Assembly: GCA_964632795.1 (NCBI GenBank) | Contig: CAZWEZ010000009.1 | Location: forward strand, 1-55,638 | Reading direction: 5' to 3' | Length of the DNA stretch: 55,638 bases | Source of the DNA: CAZWEZ01 sp964632795 | GTDB taxonomy: Bacteria; Pseudomonadota; Alphaproteobacteria; Rhodospirillales; 2-02-FULL-58-16 | Shown here: positions 32,903-41,447 of the stretch, piece by piece | How positions within the stretch are numbered: position 1 is the first letter of the stretch | How the letters are laid out: each line of letters opens with the position of its first letter | Position numbers and translations under genes: made by a program | Notes under the pieces: generated by a model | Database searches by the model: none | What the model was told of the DNA's origin: nothing | Seen by the model: only the letters and a program-made list of their open reading frames with translations

Positions 32903-34221
32903 TGGATTACCTCGCCCTCCTCATGTTTCCGGTCCTGCTGACCGCCCTGTTCATGGGCTTCCCGGTCGCCTTCTCGATGCTCGGCACCGCGATCATCTTC
33001 GGTTACATGACGTTCGGCGACGCGGTCGTTTACCAGTTCGTCGCCAAGGTCGATGCGATCGCCTCCAACTTCGTGCTGGCGGCGGTGCCCCTGTTCGTCT
33101 TCATGGGCTCGATGCTGGAACGCTCGGGGATCGCCGAGCGGCTGTTCGAGGCGGTGCATTTGTGGACCCGGCGCCTGCCCGGCGGGTTGGCCATCGGCAC
33201 CATCATCATGTGCGTGATCTTCGCCGCCTCGACCGGCGTCATCGGCGCCACCGAGACCGTGGTCGGCCTGTTGGCGATCCCGGTGATGCTGAAGTACGCC
33301 TACGACAAGGGGCTGATCTCGGGCACCATCTGCGCCGGCGGCTCGCTGGGCACCATCATCCCGCCCTCGGTGGTAGTGGTGGTGCTGGGCCCGGTGGCCG
33401 ACGTTTCGGTCGGCGACCTGTTCGTCGGCATGATCTTCCCGGGGCTGATCCTGGCCGGCCTTTACCTGGTCTACATCCTGGGCCGCTGCATCATCGACAA
33501 GAAGGCCGGCCCGCGCCTGCCGCCGTCGGCCGACGATCCGCCGCTCATCGTCAAGCTGCACATTACCGCCGTCGCCATGCTGCCGCCGGTGGCGATGATC
33601 TTCGCGGTGCTGGGCTCGATCATGCTCGGCTGGGCGGCGCCCACCGAGGCCGCCGGGCTGGGCGCCATGGGCGCCATCCTGCTGACCCTGTGCTATGGCA
33701 AGTTCACCCTCAAGGTGCTTCAGGAAACGGTCCTCAAGACGCTCAAGGTGACCTGCATGATCATGGTGATCCTGATGTGCGGCTCGATGTTCGCCGGCGT
33801 CTTCATCGCCTCGGGCGGGGTCACCCTGACCGAACGGCTGATCGGGGCGGCCGACCTGAGCCCGGCGCTGACCCTGGCGGTGTTCCTGCTGGTCAGCTTC
33901 ATCGCCGGGTTCTTCCTCGACTGGATCTCGGTGCTGCTGATCTTCATCCCGGTGTTCATTCCCCTGGTCAGGGGCTTCGGGTTCGACCCGGTGTGGTTCT
34001 GCGTGATGTTCCTGATCGTCATCCAGACCAGCTACCTGACGCCGCCGATGGCGCCGGCGATCTTCTATTTGCGCGCCATCAGCCCGCCGGAGATCAAGCT
34101 GCACCACATGTTCAAGGGGGTGGCGCCGTTCATCGTCCTGCAAGTGGTGGCCCTGTTCATCGTGGCGACGTTCCCCGACACGGTGCTGTGGCTGCCGTCC
34201 AAGGTGCTGGGCTTCAAGTAA
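32902..34221 (+). CDS. TRAP transporter large membrane subunit (DctM family)
   Basis: 439 aa with about 12 hydrophobic helices, the expected DctM size. Family segments include LFVFMGSMLERSGIAERLF, AASTGVIGATETVVGL, GSLGTIIPPSVVVVV and the later TPPMAPAIFYL. It forms the sodium-coupled channel with DctQ. It is separated from the GntR gene by 11 bases, so the regulator is probably cotranscribed. Confidence 0.94.
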   Translation: MDYLALLMFPVLLTALFMGFPVAFSMLGTAIIFGYMTFGDAVVYQFVAKVDAIASNFVLAAVPLFVFMGSMLERSGIAERLFEAVHLWTRRLPGGLAIGTIIMCVIFAASTGVIGATETVVGLLAIPVMLKYAYDKGLISGTICAGGSLGTIIPPSVVVVVLGPVADVSVGDLFVGMIFPGLILAGLYLVYILGRCIIDKKAGPRLPPSADDPPLIVKLHITAVAMLPPVAMIFAVLGSIMLGWAAPTEAAGLGAMGAILLTLCYGKFTLKVLQETVLKTLKVTCMIMVILMCGSMFAGVFIASGGVTLTERLIGAADLSPALTLAVFLLVSFIAGFFLDWISVLLIFIPVFIPLVRGFGFDPVWFCVMFLIVIQTSYLTPPMAPAIFYLRAISPPEIKLHHMFKGVAPFIVLQVVALFIVATFPDTVLWLPSKVLGFK

Positions 34222-34232
34222 GAGCGGAAAGG

Positions 34233-34916
34233 ATGGCCATACTCTCCAAACAGGACGCGGCGGAACCGACGGACGGCGAAAGCCAGGCCCAGGGGGCCTA
34301 CCGGCGGCTCGAGGAGATGATCGTCACCCTCGAGCTGGCGCCGGGCCGCGAACTCACCGAGACCAAGCTCAGCGTCCTGCTCGGCTTCGGCCGCACCCCC
34401 ATCCGCGAGGCTCTGCAACGCCTCGCCCGCAATCACCTGGTGGTCATCATGCCCCGCCGCGGCATCCGGGTAACCGGGGTCGACGTCGCCGACCAGCTGT
34501 TGCTGCTGGGGATGCGCCGCGAGCTTGAACGCTACGTCTGCCGGCGCGCGGCGCGCCTAGCCACCGCCGAGGACAAGCGGCAGTTCGCCGAGATGGCGGT
34601 GACCATGGAACGGGCGGCGGCGGACGGCGACAACATCACCTTCCTGCGCATCGACAAGACCTTCAACCGGCGGCTCGCCGAATGCGCCCGCAACCCCTTC
34701 GCCAAAGAGGCGCTGGCCCCGATCAACTCGCTGTCGCGGCGTTTCTGGTCGATCCACTACGAGAAGGCCGCCGACCTGCCGGTGGCGGCCAAGGCCCACG
34801 CCGACATCATGCGGGCGATCGCGGCGGGCGACGAGGTGAGCGCGGCGGCGGCCAACGACCGGCTGCTCGAATACGTCGAGGACTTCACCCGCGCCATCCG
34901 TCTCGATACATCCTGA
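34233..34916 (+). CDS. GntR-family transcriptional regulator (FCD/FadR subfamily)
   Basis: 227 aa; ATG 34233 is preceded by GGAAAGG. The N-terminal winged HTH (AYRRLEEMIVTLELAPGREL, FGRTPIREALQRLA) is followed by an all-helical FCD domain about residues 90-220, with metal/ligand residues in RIDKTFNRRLAECA and KAHADIMRAIAAGD. It ends the TRAP operon. The two CTRATATATCAG palindromes upstream of the TRAP operon and the corrinoid gene are its likely targets, with an imported acid as effector. Confidence 0.93.
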   Translation: MAILSKQDAAEPTDGESQAQGAYRRLEEMIVTLELAPGRELTETKLSVLLGFGRTPIREALQRLARNHLVVIMPRRGIRVTGVDVADQLLLLGMRRELERYVCRRAARLATAEDKRQFAEMAVTMERAAADGDNITFLRIDKTFNRRLAECARNPFAKEALAPINSLSRRFWSIHYEKAADLPVAAKAHADIMRAIAAGDEVSAAAANDRLLEYVEDFTRAIRLDTS

Positions 34917-34929
34917 CCGGCCGCAGGTA

Positions 34930-36075
34930 TCAATAGCTGTGGGCGCGGCCGGTGTCGAACATGGCGACGATGTTCTCCGGGGGCACCTCGGGCTGGATGT
35001 TGTGGACGGTGTTGAGGATGTAACCGCCTCCCTTGCCCAGGATGGAGATGATCCGGCGGGTTTCGTCGATCACCTCCTGCTTGCTCCCGAAGGGCAGGAT
35101 GCGCTGGGTGTTGATGCCGCCCCAGAATGAGATGCGGTCCCCGAATTCCTCCTTGAGCCGTTCCGGTTCCATGTTCTTGGCCGTCACCTGGACCGGGTTG
35201 AGGGCATCGACGCCGATGTCGATCAGGTGGTCGATGAAGGGATAGGCCGAGCCGCAGCAATGGAAGCAGACCTTGACGTCGGAGAGCGACTTTACGGTCT
35301 CGACCATGCGCCGGTGGTGGGGCTTGATGTACTTGGCGTAGATGTTGTCGGGGTCGAACATGCAGCCGTCCTGGGTCCCCAGGTCCTCGCCGAAGTAGAT
35401 CAGGTCGATGTTCTCGGGACCGGCGGCGCGGATCACGTTCTCGGCGGTGCCGACCCAGAAATCGCACAGCTTTTCCATCAGCAGGCACAACGCCTCGCGG
35501 TTCTTGTAGAGGTCCTTGAGGTAGGCCTCGAAGCCGCGCATGGCGTAGCCGCGGTGGATGACGCCGCCGGGGAGGTAGAGGCACACCGCGTAATCGCCGA
35601 GGCTCTTGATCTCGGCGACCCGCTCCTTGACCCCCTCGGCGAGCCCGGGGTTGCCGGGATCGGGCCAGTCGTGGGCCTCGATCGCCTCGATGGTTATCTT
35701 GCCCTCGTAGAAGGGGCCGTCCTTGTGCAGGAAGTGGCTCTCCTCGGGGCCCGCCGAGCGCTTCCAGGTGACGTCGAAGATGTCGATGTAGCAGTTGTCG
35801 TCGACCCACCTGTCGCGGCCGCCGACATATCCGCCCGGCTGCACGTTGCGGGTGTCGATGTCGAAGCGCCGCAACACCGTTTCGTCGGGATGGGCCACCT
35901 GGTGGATGATCGACATGGGTTTGGTCTCGTGGTCCAGGCCCAGGTGCTTCTTCAGCTTCTCGTAGGCGGGGAGGGTCAGGGTGGTGAATTCGGCGCCGCC
36001 CAGGTCCATCGGCACCCGGTCCGGCTCCTCGTGGTTCAGCGCCGCGAGGACTCTTTCCCTGTGTGTCCAACTCAT
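34930..36075 (-). CDS. Uroporphyrinogen decarboxylase-fold methyltransferase (corrinoid system)
   Basis: 381 aa. It starts WTHRERVLAALNHEEPDRVPMDLGG, typical of the MtaA/MtbA-like branch of the URO-D family rather than HemE. A zinc-type motif VCFHCCGSAYPFIDHL and the strand DALNPVQVTAKNM are present. Such proteins move a methyl group between a substrate or cofactor and a methyl-corrinoid. The gene lies 21 bases after the corrinoid protein gene (36097-36735) on the same strand, so the two are a unit. The methyl donor may enter through the TRAP carrier; this is inferred. Confidence 0.88.
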   Translation of the reverse strand: MSWTHRERVLAALNHEEPDRVPMDLGGAEFTTLTLPAYEKLKKHLGLDHETKPMSIIHQVAHPDETVLRRFDIDTRNVQPGGYVGGRDRWVDDNCYIDIFDVTWKRSAGPEESHFLHKDGPFYEGKITIEAIEAHDWPDPGNPGLAEGVKERVAEIKSLGDYAVCLYLPGGVIHRGYAMRGFEAYLKDLYKNREALCLLMEKLCDFWVGTAENVIRAAGPENIDLIYFGEDLGTQDGCMFDPDNIYAKYIKPHHRRMVETVKSLSDVKVCFHCCGSAYPFIDHLIDIGVDALNPVQVTAKNMEPERLKEEFGDRISFWGGINTQRILPFGSKQEVIDETRRIISILGKGGGYILNTVHNIQPEVPPENIVAMFDTGRAHSY

Positions 36076-36096
36076 CGTCGTCTTCCTTCCAAGGAT

Positions 36097-36735
36097 TCAG
36101 GCATTCACGAAGTCGCGGGCCAGGGCGACCGCGGCCGGGGCGTCGGCGCCGTAGCCGTCGGCGCCGATGCGATCGCAGAACTCCTGGTTTACGGGTGGAC
36201 CGCCGACAATGATCTTGACGTTCAGGTTGCGGGTCTTGTTGGCCTCGGCAACCTTGACCACCGCCTTCTCCATCTCCGGCATCGAAGTCGTCAGCAGGCC
36301 CGACATGGCGACGATGTCGGCCTCGTTCTCCTGGGCCGAGGTAATGAACTCCTCGGCGCCGACGTCGGTGCCCAGGTCGATGAGGGTGAACCCGGCGCCC
36401 TCCAGCATCATCCCGATCAGGTTCTTGCCGATGTCGTGGAGGTCGCCCTTGACGGTGCCCAGCACCACCTTGCCGGTCGGCTTTATCCCGGTCTCGGCGA
36501 GCAGCGGGCGAAGGAGGTCCAGCCCCGCCTGCATGGCGTCGGCGGCCAGCAGCATCTCGGGGACGAAGATGGTGCCCTCGCTGAACCGGGCGCCGATGGT
36601 GTCCAGGGCGGAGATCAACCCGTCGTTGAGGATGGTCTTGAGCTCGGTCCCGGCCTCGAGTTCCTCCTTGACCAACTCGGCCACCCGGTCCTCGTCGAAT
36701 TCCATCACCGCGTCGTAAATGTCCTCGATCGCCAT
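36097..36735 (-). CDS. Corrinoid (cobalamin-binding) protein, MtaC/MtbC type
   Basis: 212 aa. The N-terminal helical cap domain covers residues 1-88. The Rossmann-like B12 domain carries the lower-ligand motif GTVKGDLHDIGKNL, whose His binds cobalt, then MSGLLTTSM and VGGPPVN for the nucleotide tail. It shuttles methyl groups between two methyltransferases. A GGAGGAG site precedes ATG 36735, and a perfect palindrome CTGATATATCAG lies 34 bases further upstream. Confidence 0.93.
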   Translation of the reverse strand: MAIEDIYDAVMEFDEDRVAELVKEELEAGTELKTILNDGLISALDTIGARFSEGTIFVPEMLLAADAMQAGLDLLRPLLAETGIKPTGKVVLGTVKGDLHDIGKNLIGMMLEGAGFTLIDLGTDVGAEEFITSAQENEADIVAMSGLLTTSMPEMEKAVVKVAEANKTRNLNVKIIVGGPPVNQEFCDRIGADGYGADAPAAVALARDFVNA

Positions 36736-37152
36736 CTCGTTGACTCCTCCGTTCGATGCCGCCGGACGCTGATATATCAGTTGTGACGATTAAACTACCC
36801 CACGCCGGCCATGTCAATCGACGCCCGGGGCCGGACCGGGGACCGGCCTGGGTCATGTACCCATGAATGACATCGCAATCAGATGTCAGCTTGCCGCACC
36901 GATATCCGCAAAATGCTTGAAAGCAGACCTCAGGCGGAGTTTCCGTCACTTCCGGGTGTAGCCGAGGCTGTTCTCTAACTCGGGGGTTGGGGGATGGGTG
37001 GGGGCTCAACTGGATGTGTGAGACAGCGAGGCAGAGGGGTGGTGACTGCCCCTGGCCAACGGTCGAGGCTAATCGGCGCTTCACTTAGGCCGCCAAGGGG
37101 CTAGAATGGCAGCTAGCACCAATTCTGGGGACGGCCATCCATCGGGGGGCCT
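36736..37152. other. Divergent intergenic region, corrinoid gene and cyclase gene
   Basis: It contains the operator at 36769-36780. The remainder (36790-37152) shows no gene, no clear promoter pair and no strong repeat. Confidence 0.45.
36769..36780. promoter_or_regulatory. Candidate GntR operator upstream of corrinoid operon
   Basis: CTGATATATCAG is a perfect 12-base palindrome followed by TTGTGA. It matches 31062-31073 in 11 of 12 positions. Its place just upstream of the corrinoid gene suits repression or activation by the GntR protein encoded at 34233. Confidence 0.65.
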
Positions 37153-39042
37153 GTGGAACCGGAAGGTACGAAGCGGAGGCTTGCCGCCATCCTCGCCGCC
37201 GACGTGGCGGGCTACACCCGGCTCATGGATGCCGACGAGGAGGCCACCATGGCCGCCTGGTGGGCCGCCCGCGGAGAAGTCATCGACCCCAAGATCGCCG
37301 AGCACGGCGGGCGTATCGTCAAACACACCGGCGACGGCTTCCTCGCCGAGTTCACCACCGTGCTGGATGCGGTGCGGTGCGCCGCCGCCATCCAGAGGGA
37401 CCTCTCGGCGCGCAACGCCGACGTGCCGGCCGAGCGGCGCATGGACTTCCGCATGGGCGTCAACCTGGGCGACATCGTCGTCGATGCGGAAGACATCTAC
37501 GGCGATGGAGTCAACATCGCGGCGCGCCTGGAGGCCCTGGCGGAGCCCGGCGGCATCTGTGTCTCGGGCAGCGTTTACGAGCAGGTCCACAAGCGGGTCG
37601 ATCTCGCGTTCGAGGACCTCGGCGAGCGCCAAGTCAAGAACATCGAGAAGCCGGTGCGGGTCTACCGGGTGCTGCTCGACGCGGAAGCGACGGGCACGGT
37701 GATCGGCAAGAAGCGGCCGAGGCCCGGGCGATGGCAGCTCGGCGCGGTCGCCGCCGTGGCCGTCATCGCGGTGGCCGTGGCCGGGTATTCGCTGTGGCCG
37801 GGCGGCCAAGCCGTCGCGCCCGAGAGCGTCGATTTCTGCGAACAGAAGACCGCATTGGCGCTCCCCGAGAAGCCCTCGATCGCGGTGCTTTCCTTCGACA
37901 ACCTGAGCGGCGATCCCGGTCAGGACGCCTTCAGCGATGGCCTAACCGAGGACATTATCACCACGCTCGCCAAGGTCTCCGACCTCTTCGTCATCTCCCG
38001 CAACTCCAGCTTCACTTACAAAGGGAAGCCGGTGAAGGTGCAGGAAGTGGCCGCCGACCTCGGGGTGCGCTACGTGCTGGAGGGCAGCGTTCAGAAGACC
38101 GGCGATCGTTTGCGCGTCACCGCCCAGCTCATCGATGCCGAGACCGGAAACCACCTGTGGGCCGAGCGGTACGACCGCGACACCGGAGACATCTTCGCGG
38201 TCAAGGATGAAATCACAAATAACATCCTGATCAATCTCCAGGTCGAGCTGACCGAGGGCGAGCAGGCACGCATTTGGAGCCAGCAAACGACCAATCTCGA
38301 GGCGTACCAGCTCTTCTGGCAGGGCGTCGAGGAGTTTCAGCGCTTCAACAAGGAAGGCAATGCGAAAGCGCGGGCGCTGGCACAAAGAGCTGCCGAACTC
38401 GATCCAAACTGGAGTGGCGGCTGGTTGTTGCGTGGCTGGACCCACGTTCAGGACATCACGTATGGCTCAGAACCTGCCGGGTCAACCCGATTGGCCGCCG
38501 AGTTCGCCGAAAGGGCTCTCGAACTGGACGATACCAATCCGAACAATTACGCGCTCCTCGGCATGGTCGCGTTGTACCAGGGGGACCCGGACAAGGCCGT
38601 GGCACTGGGGCGAAAGGCCGTGGCTCTCGGTCCCAGTCAGGGGGATGTTCACGCGCTCCTGGGCCTCTATCTGAACGCGGCTGGAAGGCCCGACGAGGCA
38701 ATCTCTCCGATCAACAAGGCGATGCGGTTGAGCCCCTACTACCCGACGTTCTACCTGATTCAGCTTGGCCGCGCCTACCGCATGACGGGTCGCTATGAGG
38801 AAGCCATCGTTGAATACAAGAAGCTCGCCTGCCGGACACCCGACTCGCTGTACCCTTACCTGGGACAGGCACTAAGCTACGCAAACTTGGGCCGCATGGA
38901 GGAAGCCCGGGCAGCGGTGGCACAGTTGCTCGGAGCGGAGCCCAACTACTCGCTGGAAGTTCACAAGAGGACCAAGCGCGCAAGGGGCGCCGATCTGAAG
39001 CGTGACCTCGAATTCTTGCGCCAGGCGGGCCTGCCGGAATGA
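37153..39042 (+). CDS. Class III adenylate/guanylate cyclase with TolB-like and TPR domains
   Basis: 629 aa from GTG 37153. Residues 1-175 are the cyclase homology domain: AADVAGYTRLM (metal Asp), VKHTGDGFLAEF (second Asp) and YGDGVNIAARLEALA. A membrane helix lies near residues 197-215. Residues about 240-365 form the FlgO/TolB-N-like domain often joined to these cyclases (SIAVLSFDNLSGDPGQDAFSDGLTEDI in outline). TPR repeats occupy about 375-600. The enzyme would make cAMP in the cytoplasm under control of a periplasmic sensor region. It appears monocistronic. Confidence 0.9.
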   Translation: MEPEGTKRRLAAILAADVAGYTRLMDADEEATMAAWWAARGEVIDPKIAEHGGRIVKHTGDGFLAEFTTVLDAVRCAAAIQRDLSARNADVPAERRMDFRMGVNLGDIVVDAEDIYGDGVNIAARLEALAEPGGICVSGSVYEQVHKRVDLAFEDLGERQVKNIEKPVRVYRVLLDAEATGTVIGKKRPRPGRWQLGAVAAVAVIAVAVAGYSLWPGGQAVAPESVDFCEQKTALALPEKPSIAVLSFDNLSGDPGQDAFSDGLTEDIITTLAKVSDLFVISRNSSFTYKGKPVKVQEVAADLGVRYVLEGSVQKTGDRLRVTAQLIDAETGNHLWAERYDRDTGDIFAVKDEITNNILINLQVELTEGEQARIWSQQTTNLEAYQLFWQGVEEFQRFNKEGNAKARALAQRAAELDPNWSGGWLLRGWTHVQDITYGSEPAGSTRLAAEFAERALELDDTNPNNYALLGMVALYQGDPDKAVALGRKAVALGPSQGDVHALLGLYLNAAGRPDEAISPINKAMRLSPYYPTFYLIQLGRAYRMTGRYEEAIVEYKKLACRTPDSLYPYLGQALSYANLGRMEEARAAVAQLLGAEPNYSLEVHKRTKRARGADLKRDLEFLRQAGLPE

Positions 39043-39137
39043 CGGCTTCGGGTCACGAGCCCCACTCCGAGACGGGGTTTCCAATGGTCCTCTATGTGGC
39101 CGTAAGCGGACCACTCGGTTTTTTATGAGTACACACC

Positions 39138-39794
39138 CTAGCCGTGATTCCTCAGAAACGCCTCCATGTGGAAGCGGGCCTGGGGGGGGGAGTAGTGGTA
39201 GTCGCGACCGATCGGGCAAGCTCGTCGCGCCCGGCATCCCAGGTCCATGCAGTCGGCGCCGGCGCTCGCGCGCAGGTGGCCCGCGCAGGCCGGCACGTCG
39301 TAGCCGTCGCCGCTGAAGGCGGCCACCGGGCAGGTGGCGAGGCAGGGTTTGTCGGGGCACGTCCGACACGGGTTGGACGCGGTTTCCGGGAGCGGCAGTT
39401 CCAGGCGTTCGGCGAACATCAGCGCCCCCCGGTAGCCGTGCCACAGGCCGTAGAGGGGATGGATCAGGATGCCCAGCGGCGAGGTGTAACAGGGCTCGGC
39501 CTTCCTCGCCCAGCGCTGGAACGGAAAGTAGGGACGGCCGCCGAAGGGGAAGCAGACCCGGCACCCGAGGTCGCCGGCCAGGGCGCCCAAGGTGTCGCGC
39601 GTCCAGTTGTCGATCAGCTCGGTGGAGGGATCGCGGACCGCCGTGAAGGACCGCCACATCCCCGGCCCGGCGTTGCCGACCAGGACCAGCGTGCCGGCGG
39701 GTTCCGGCACCCCGTCCCCGGGTTCCGGGTGGAAGGCGCCGCGCGGCGTGAACCCGGCCTCGGCAAGGGCGGCCCCGATGTGGTCCACAGTCAT
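39138..39794 (-). CDS. 4Fe-4S cluster protein coupled to the CmuA-like methyltransferase
   Basis: 218 aa from ATG 39794, overlapping the stop of the upstream methyltransferase gene (ATGA). The C-terminal part has a ferredoxin-like Cys pattern, CRTCPDKPCLATCPVAAF, and a further set in DCMDLGCRARRACPIG, as in QueG-like/epoxyqueuosine reductase-type iron-sulfur proteins. The coupling suggests an electron-transfer or reductive-activation role for the corrinoid enzyme system. There is no GcvT or RamA-type domain, so the role is inferred. Confidence 0.8.
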   Translation of the reverse strand: MTVDHIGAALAEAGFTPRGAFHPEPGDGVPEPAGTLVLVGNAGPGMWRSFTAVRDPSTELIDNWTRDTLGALAGDLGCRVCFPFGGRPYFPFQRWARKAEPCYTSPLGILIHPLYGLWHGYRGALMFAERLELPLPETASNPCRTCPDKPCLATCPVAAFSGDGYDVPACAGHLRASAGADCMDLGCRARRACPIGRDYHYSPPQARFHMEAFLRNHG

Positions 39795-40801
39795 CGCTGG
39801 TGCCCCATGTGGTAGTCGTCCACCGCCTCGCGGACGGCGGTGATGTTGTCCAGCTTGGCGGTCACCGGCACCGCGCACTCGGGGGCGATGATCTCGACCC
39901 CGGCGTCCAGCGCTCGGAACACCTCCTGGCGGACGTCCTCGACGGTGCCGGTCATCAGGGTCTTGATGTTGTTGACGTTGCCGGCCAGGACCATGGTCGC
40001 CTTGTCCTTCATCTCGAAGGCGTCGTTGGCCGATTCGAAGTGGTAGGAGGCCATCCCGTTGCGGTTGAAATGCTCGATGCGGTCGATGGTCCGCCCGCAG
40101 CAGTGGAAGATCAGCGGCACCGGGATTCGGCGGCTGAGCTCGCGGTGGATGTCGAGCAGGAACCGGGGATAGGCCTCGGGGCGGATCAGATCGGCGGTGA
40201 TGTGGTCGGCCACCGTCAGGGCGTCGGCCCCGGCCTCGATCTGGGCCTCGGCGAAGATCAGGGTGATCTCCTTGAGCCGCCTCATCACCTCCTTGACCCA
40301 TTGCGCATCCTTGATCGTGTTCTTGAGGAAGGTCTGGAGGCCGAAGGTGTGGTAGCCGAGGCTCCACGGACCGAAGACCTTGCCGACGATGCCGACCTCG
40401 GCGCCGACCTCCTGGCGGATGATGCGGATCGCCTCGAGGGCGCTCGCCGTCGAGGGCTTCTCCAGGAAGTCCCCGGGGATGCGGATGTCGTCGGGATGGT
40501 CCCAGATATGGCCGGCGATCGCCGGCAGGCTGTCGCGCTCGCCCCAGCGCACCGGGACCCCCAGCGCCGCGGCCTCCTGGGTGCCGGCGCCGAACAACGG
40601 CATCGCCACGTCGTAGCCGCACACCGTATGCCCGCCGAGCGCCAGCCGGGCCATGGCCCGGGCGTCGTTGTTGGCTTCGGGCAGGAAGACCCCGAGCTTT
40701 TCCTGGAGCTCGACGGTGACCACCGAGGTCGGGTTGGCGACCGGCACCCGGTCCACCTGGCGCCGGGCCAGGGCGTTGAGAAACCTTTGCCTGGGTGTCA
40801 T
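39791..40801 (-). CDS. URO-D family methyltransferase, MtaA/CmuA-like
   Basis: 336 aa from ATG 40801. The text MTPRQRFLNALARRQVDRVPVANPTSVVTVE is typical of methylcobamide:CoM methyltransferases and the N-terminal half of chloromethane enzyme CmuA. Zinc-site features are PLIFHCCGRTIDRIEH and the end segment IIAPECAVPVTAKLDNITA, where Cys and His residues ligate zinc. It lacks the corrinoid domain of full CmuA, which the separate corrinoid protein at 36097 could supply. It is coupled by overlaps to a 43-codon frame upstream and the 4Fe-4S gene downstream. Confidence 0.88.
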   Translation of the reverse strand: MTPRQRFLNALARRQVDRVPVANPTSVVTVELQEKLGVFLPEANNDARAMARLALGGHTVCGYDVAMPLFGAGTQEAAALGVPVRWGERDSLPAIAGHIWDHPDDIRIPGDFLEKPSTASALEAIRIIRQEVGAEVGIVGKVFGPWSLGYHTFGLQTFLKNTIKDAQWVKEVMRRLKEITLIFAEAQIEAGADALTVADHITADLIRPEAYPRFLLDIHRELSRRIPVPLIFHCCGRTIDRIEHFNRNGMASYHFESANDAFEMKDKATMVLAGNVNNIKTLMTGTVEDVRQEVFRALDAGVEIIAPECAVPVTAKLDNITAVREAVDDYHMGHQR

Positions 40802-40929
40802 GTCCCGGGGCGGGGTAAGAGGTCGGCGAAAAACGGCTTGAAGTCCAGGTCGGCGACTATCGGATCGATGTGCAGGAACGAAATCAGCCCCTGGGCCATG
40901 AATTCCACGGCCTGGTTCTCGTAGGACAT
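40798..40929 (-). CDS. 43-aa small protein, translationally coupled to the CmuA-like gene
   Basis: ATG 40929, about six bases after GGGGGCG, opens a frame of 43 codons (MSYENQAVEFMAQGLISFLH, then IDPIVADLDFKPFFADLLP). Its TGA overlaps the methyltransferase start as ATGA (40798-40801). The composition looks protein-like, amphipathic and acidic. No family is recognised. The overlap matches that between the next two genes, giving three coupled frames. Confidence 0.5.
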   Translation of the reverse strand: MSYENQAVEFMAQGLISFLHIDPIVADLDFKPFFADLLPRPGT

Positions 40930-41282
40930 GCCCATCGCCCCCTGTCTCCCGCGCCCGGCGGCCGGACACGGCCGCATATGATTATTGGATATGTTCTAGC
41001 ATCATTTCGGCGCCCGGTAATCACCTTTCCAGTCCGCCCATCGGCTCGATCCGCCAGATCTCCGAGGCGTAGCCGTGGTGATGCGGTCGGCGTAGTAGAG
41101 GCCGGCCTTGAGGAACGACAGCCGGCCGTGGAACTCGACCCCGTCGATCGACAAGCACGACTCGGGCAGCGACGGTCCCGCGCACTTCAAATGAGAGGCG
41201 ACGCCGATTGAATCCCGTCGTCCGGCGTGGCACACTTCCCAGGCCGGCTCTCGGGAAGGGACAGGACCCAAAAGGCATCGCG
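40930..41282. other. Intergenic region with decayed glycogen genes
   Basis: It carries the glgA remnant described separately and an AT-rich imperfect palindrome CATATGATTATTGGATATG (40975-40993) upstream of the small coupled gene, which could be a regulator site. Otherwise nothing is seen. Confidence 0.4.
41021..41175 (-). pseudogene. Internal fragment of glycogen synthase (glgA), frameshifted
   Basis: Reading the minus strand from about 41172, IDGVEFHGRLSFLKAGLYYA and DRITT match the GlgA catalytic domain. After a shift near 41080 the second frame continues YASEIWRIEPMGGLE, which fits the following GlgA helix. Nothing else of glgA is present, so this is a decayed remnant. It lies next to a glgC-like fragment on the other strand. 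Confidence 0.6.
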
Positions 41283-41447
41283 ATGCAGGACGATACCGAC
41301 CTTCCCCACGACCTCAACCAGGCCCTCAAGAGCACCTTCGCGCTGGTCCTCGCCGGCGGCCGGGGCCGCCGCTTCAGCCGCACCGCCAAGGGGGTCACCC
41401 TGATCACCGCCCCGATGCTGGAAAGACTGGAGGCCGTACCGCCATGA
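41283..41447 (+). pseudogene. Short frame with glgC-like N-terminus
   Basis: 54 codons from ATG 41283. ALKSTFALVLAGGRGRR resembles the nucleotide-binding start of ADP-glucose pyrophosphorylase (GlgC); after that the sequence diverges. The stop overlaps the start of the cystathionine beta-synthase gene (ATGA, 41444-41447), so translation of this leader might influence that gene. It is probably a recombination remnant. Confidence 0.45.

Noticed and set aside
32719..34143. Minus-strand frame opposite the TRAP large subunit
   Set aside because: His/Asp/Gln-rich shadow of the DctM gene with no ribosome site.
34757..37084. Minus-strand frame of 775 codons rich in Arg, Gly and Pro
   Set aside because: It lies in the wrong frame of the corrinoid and URO-D genes and has the composition of a GC-rich shadow.
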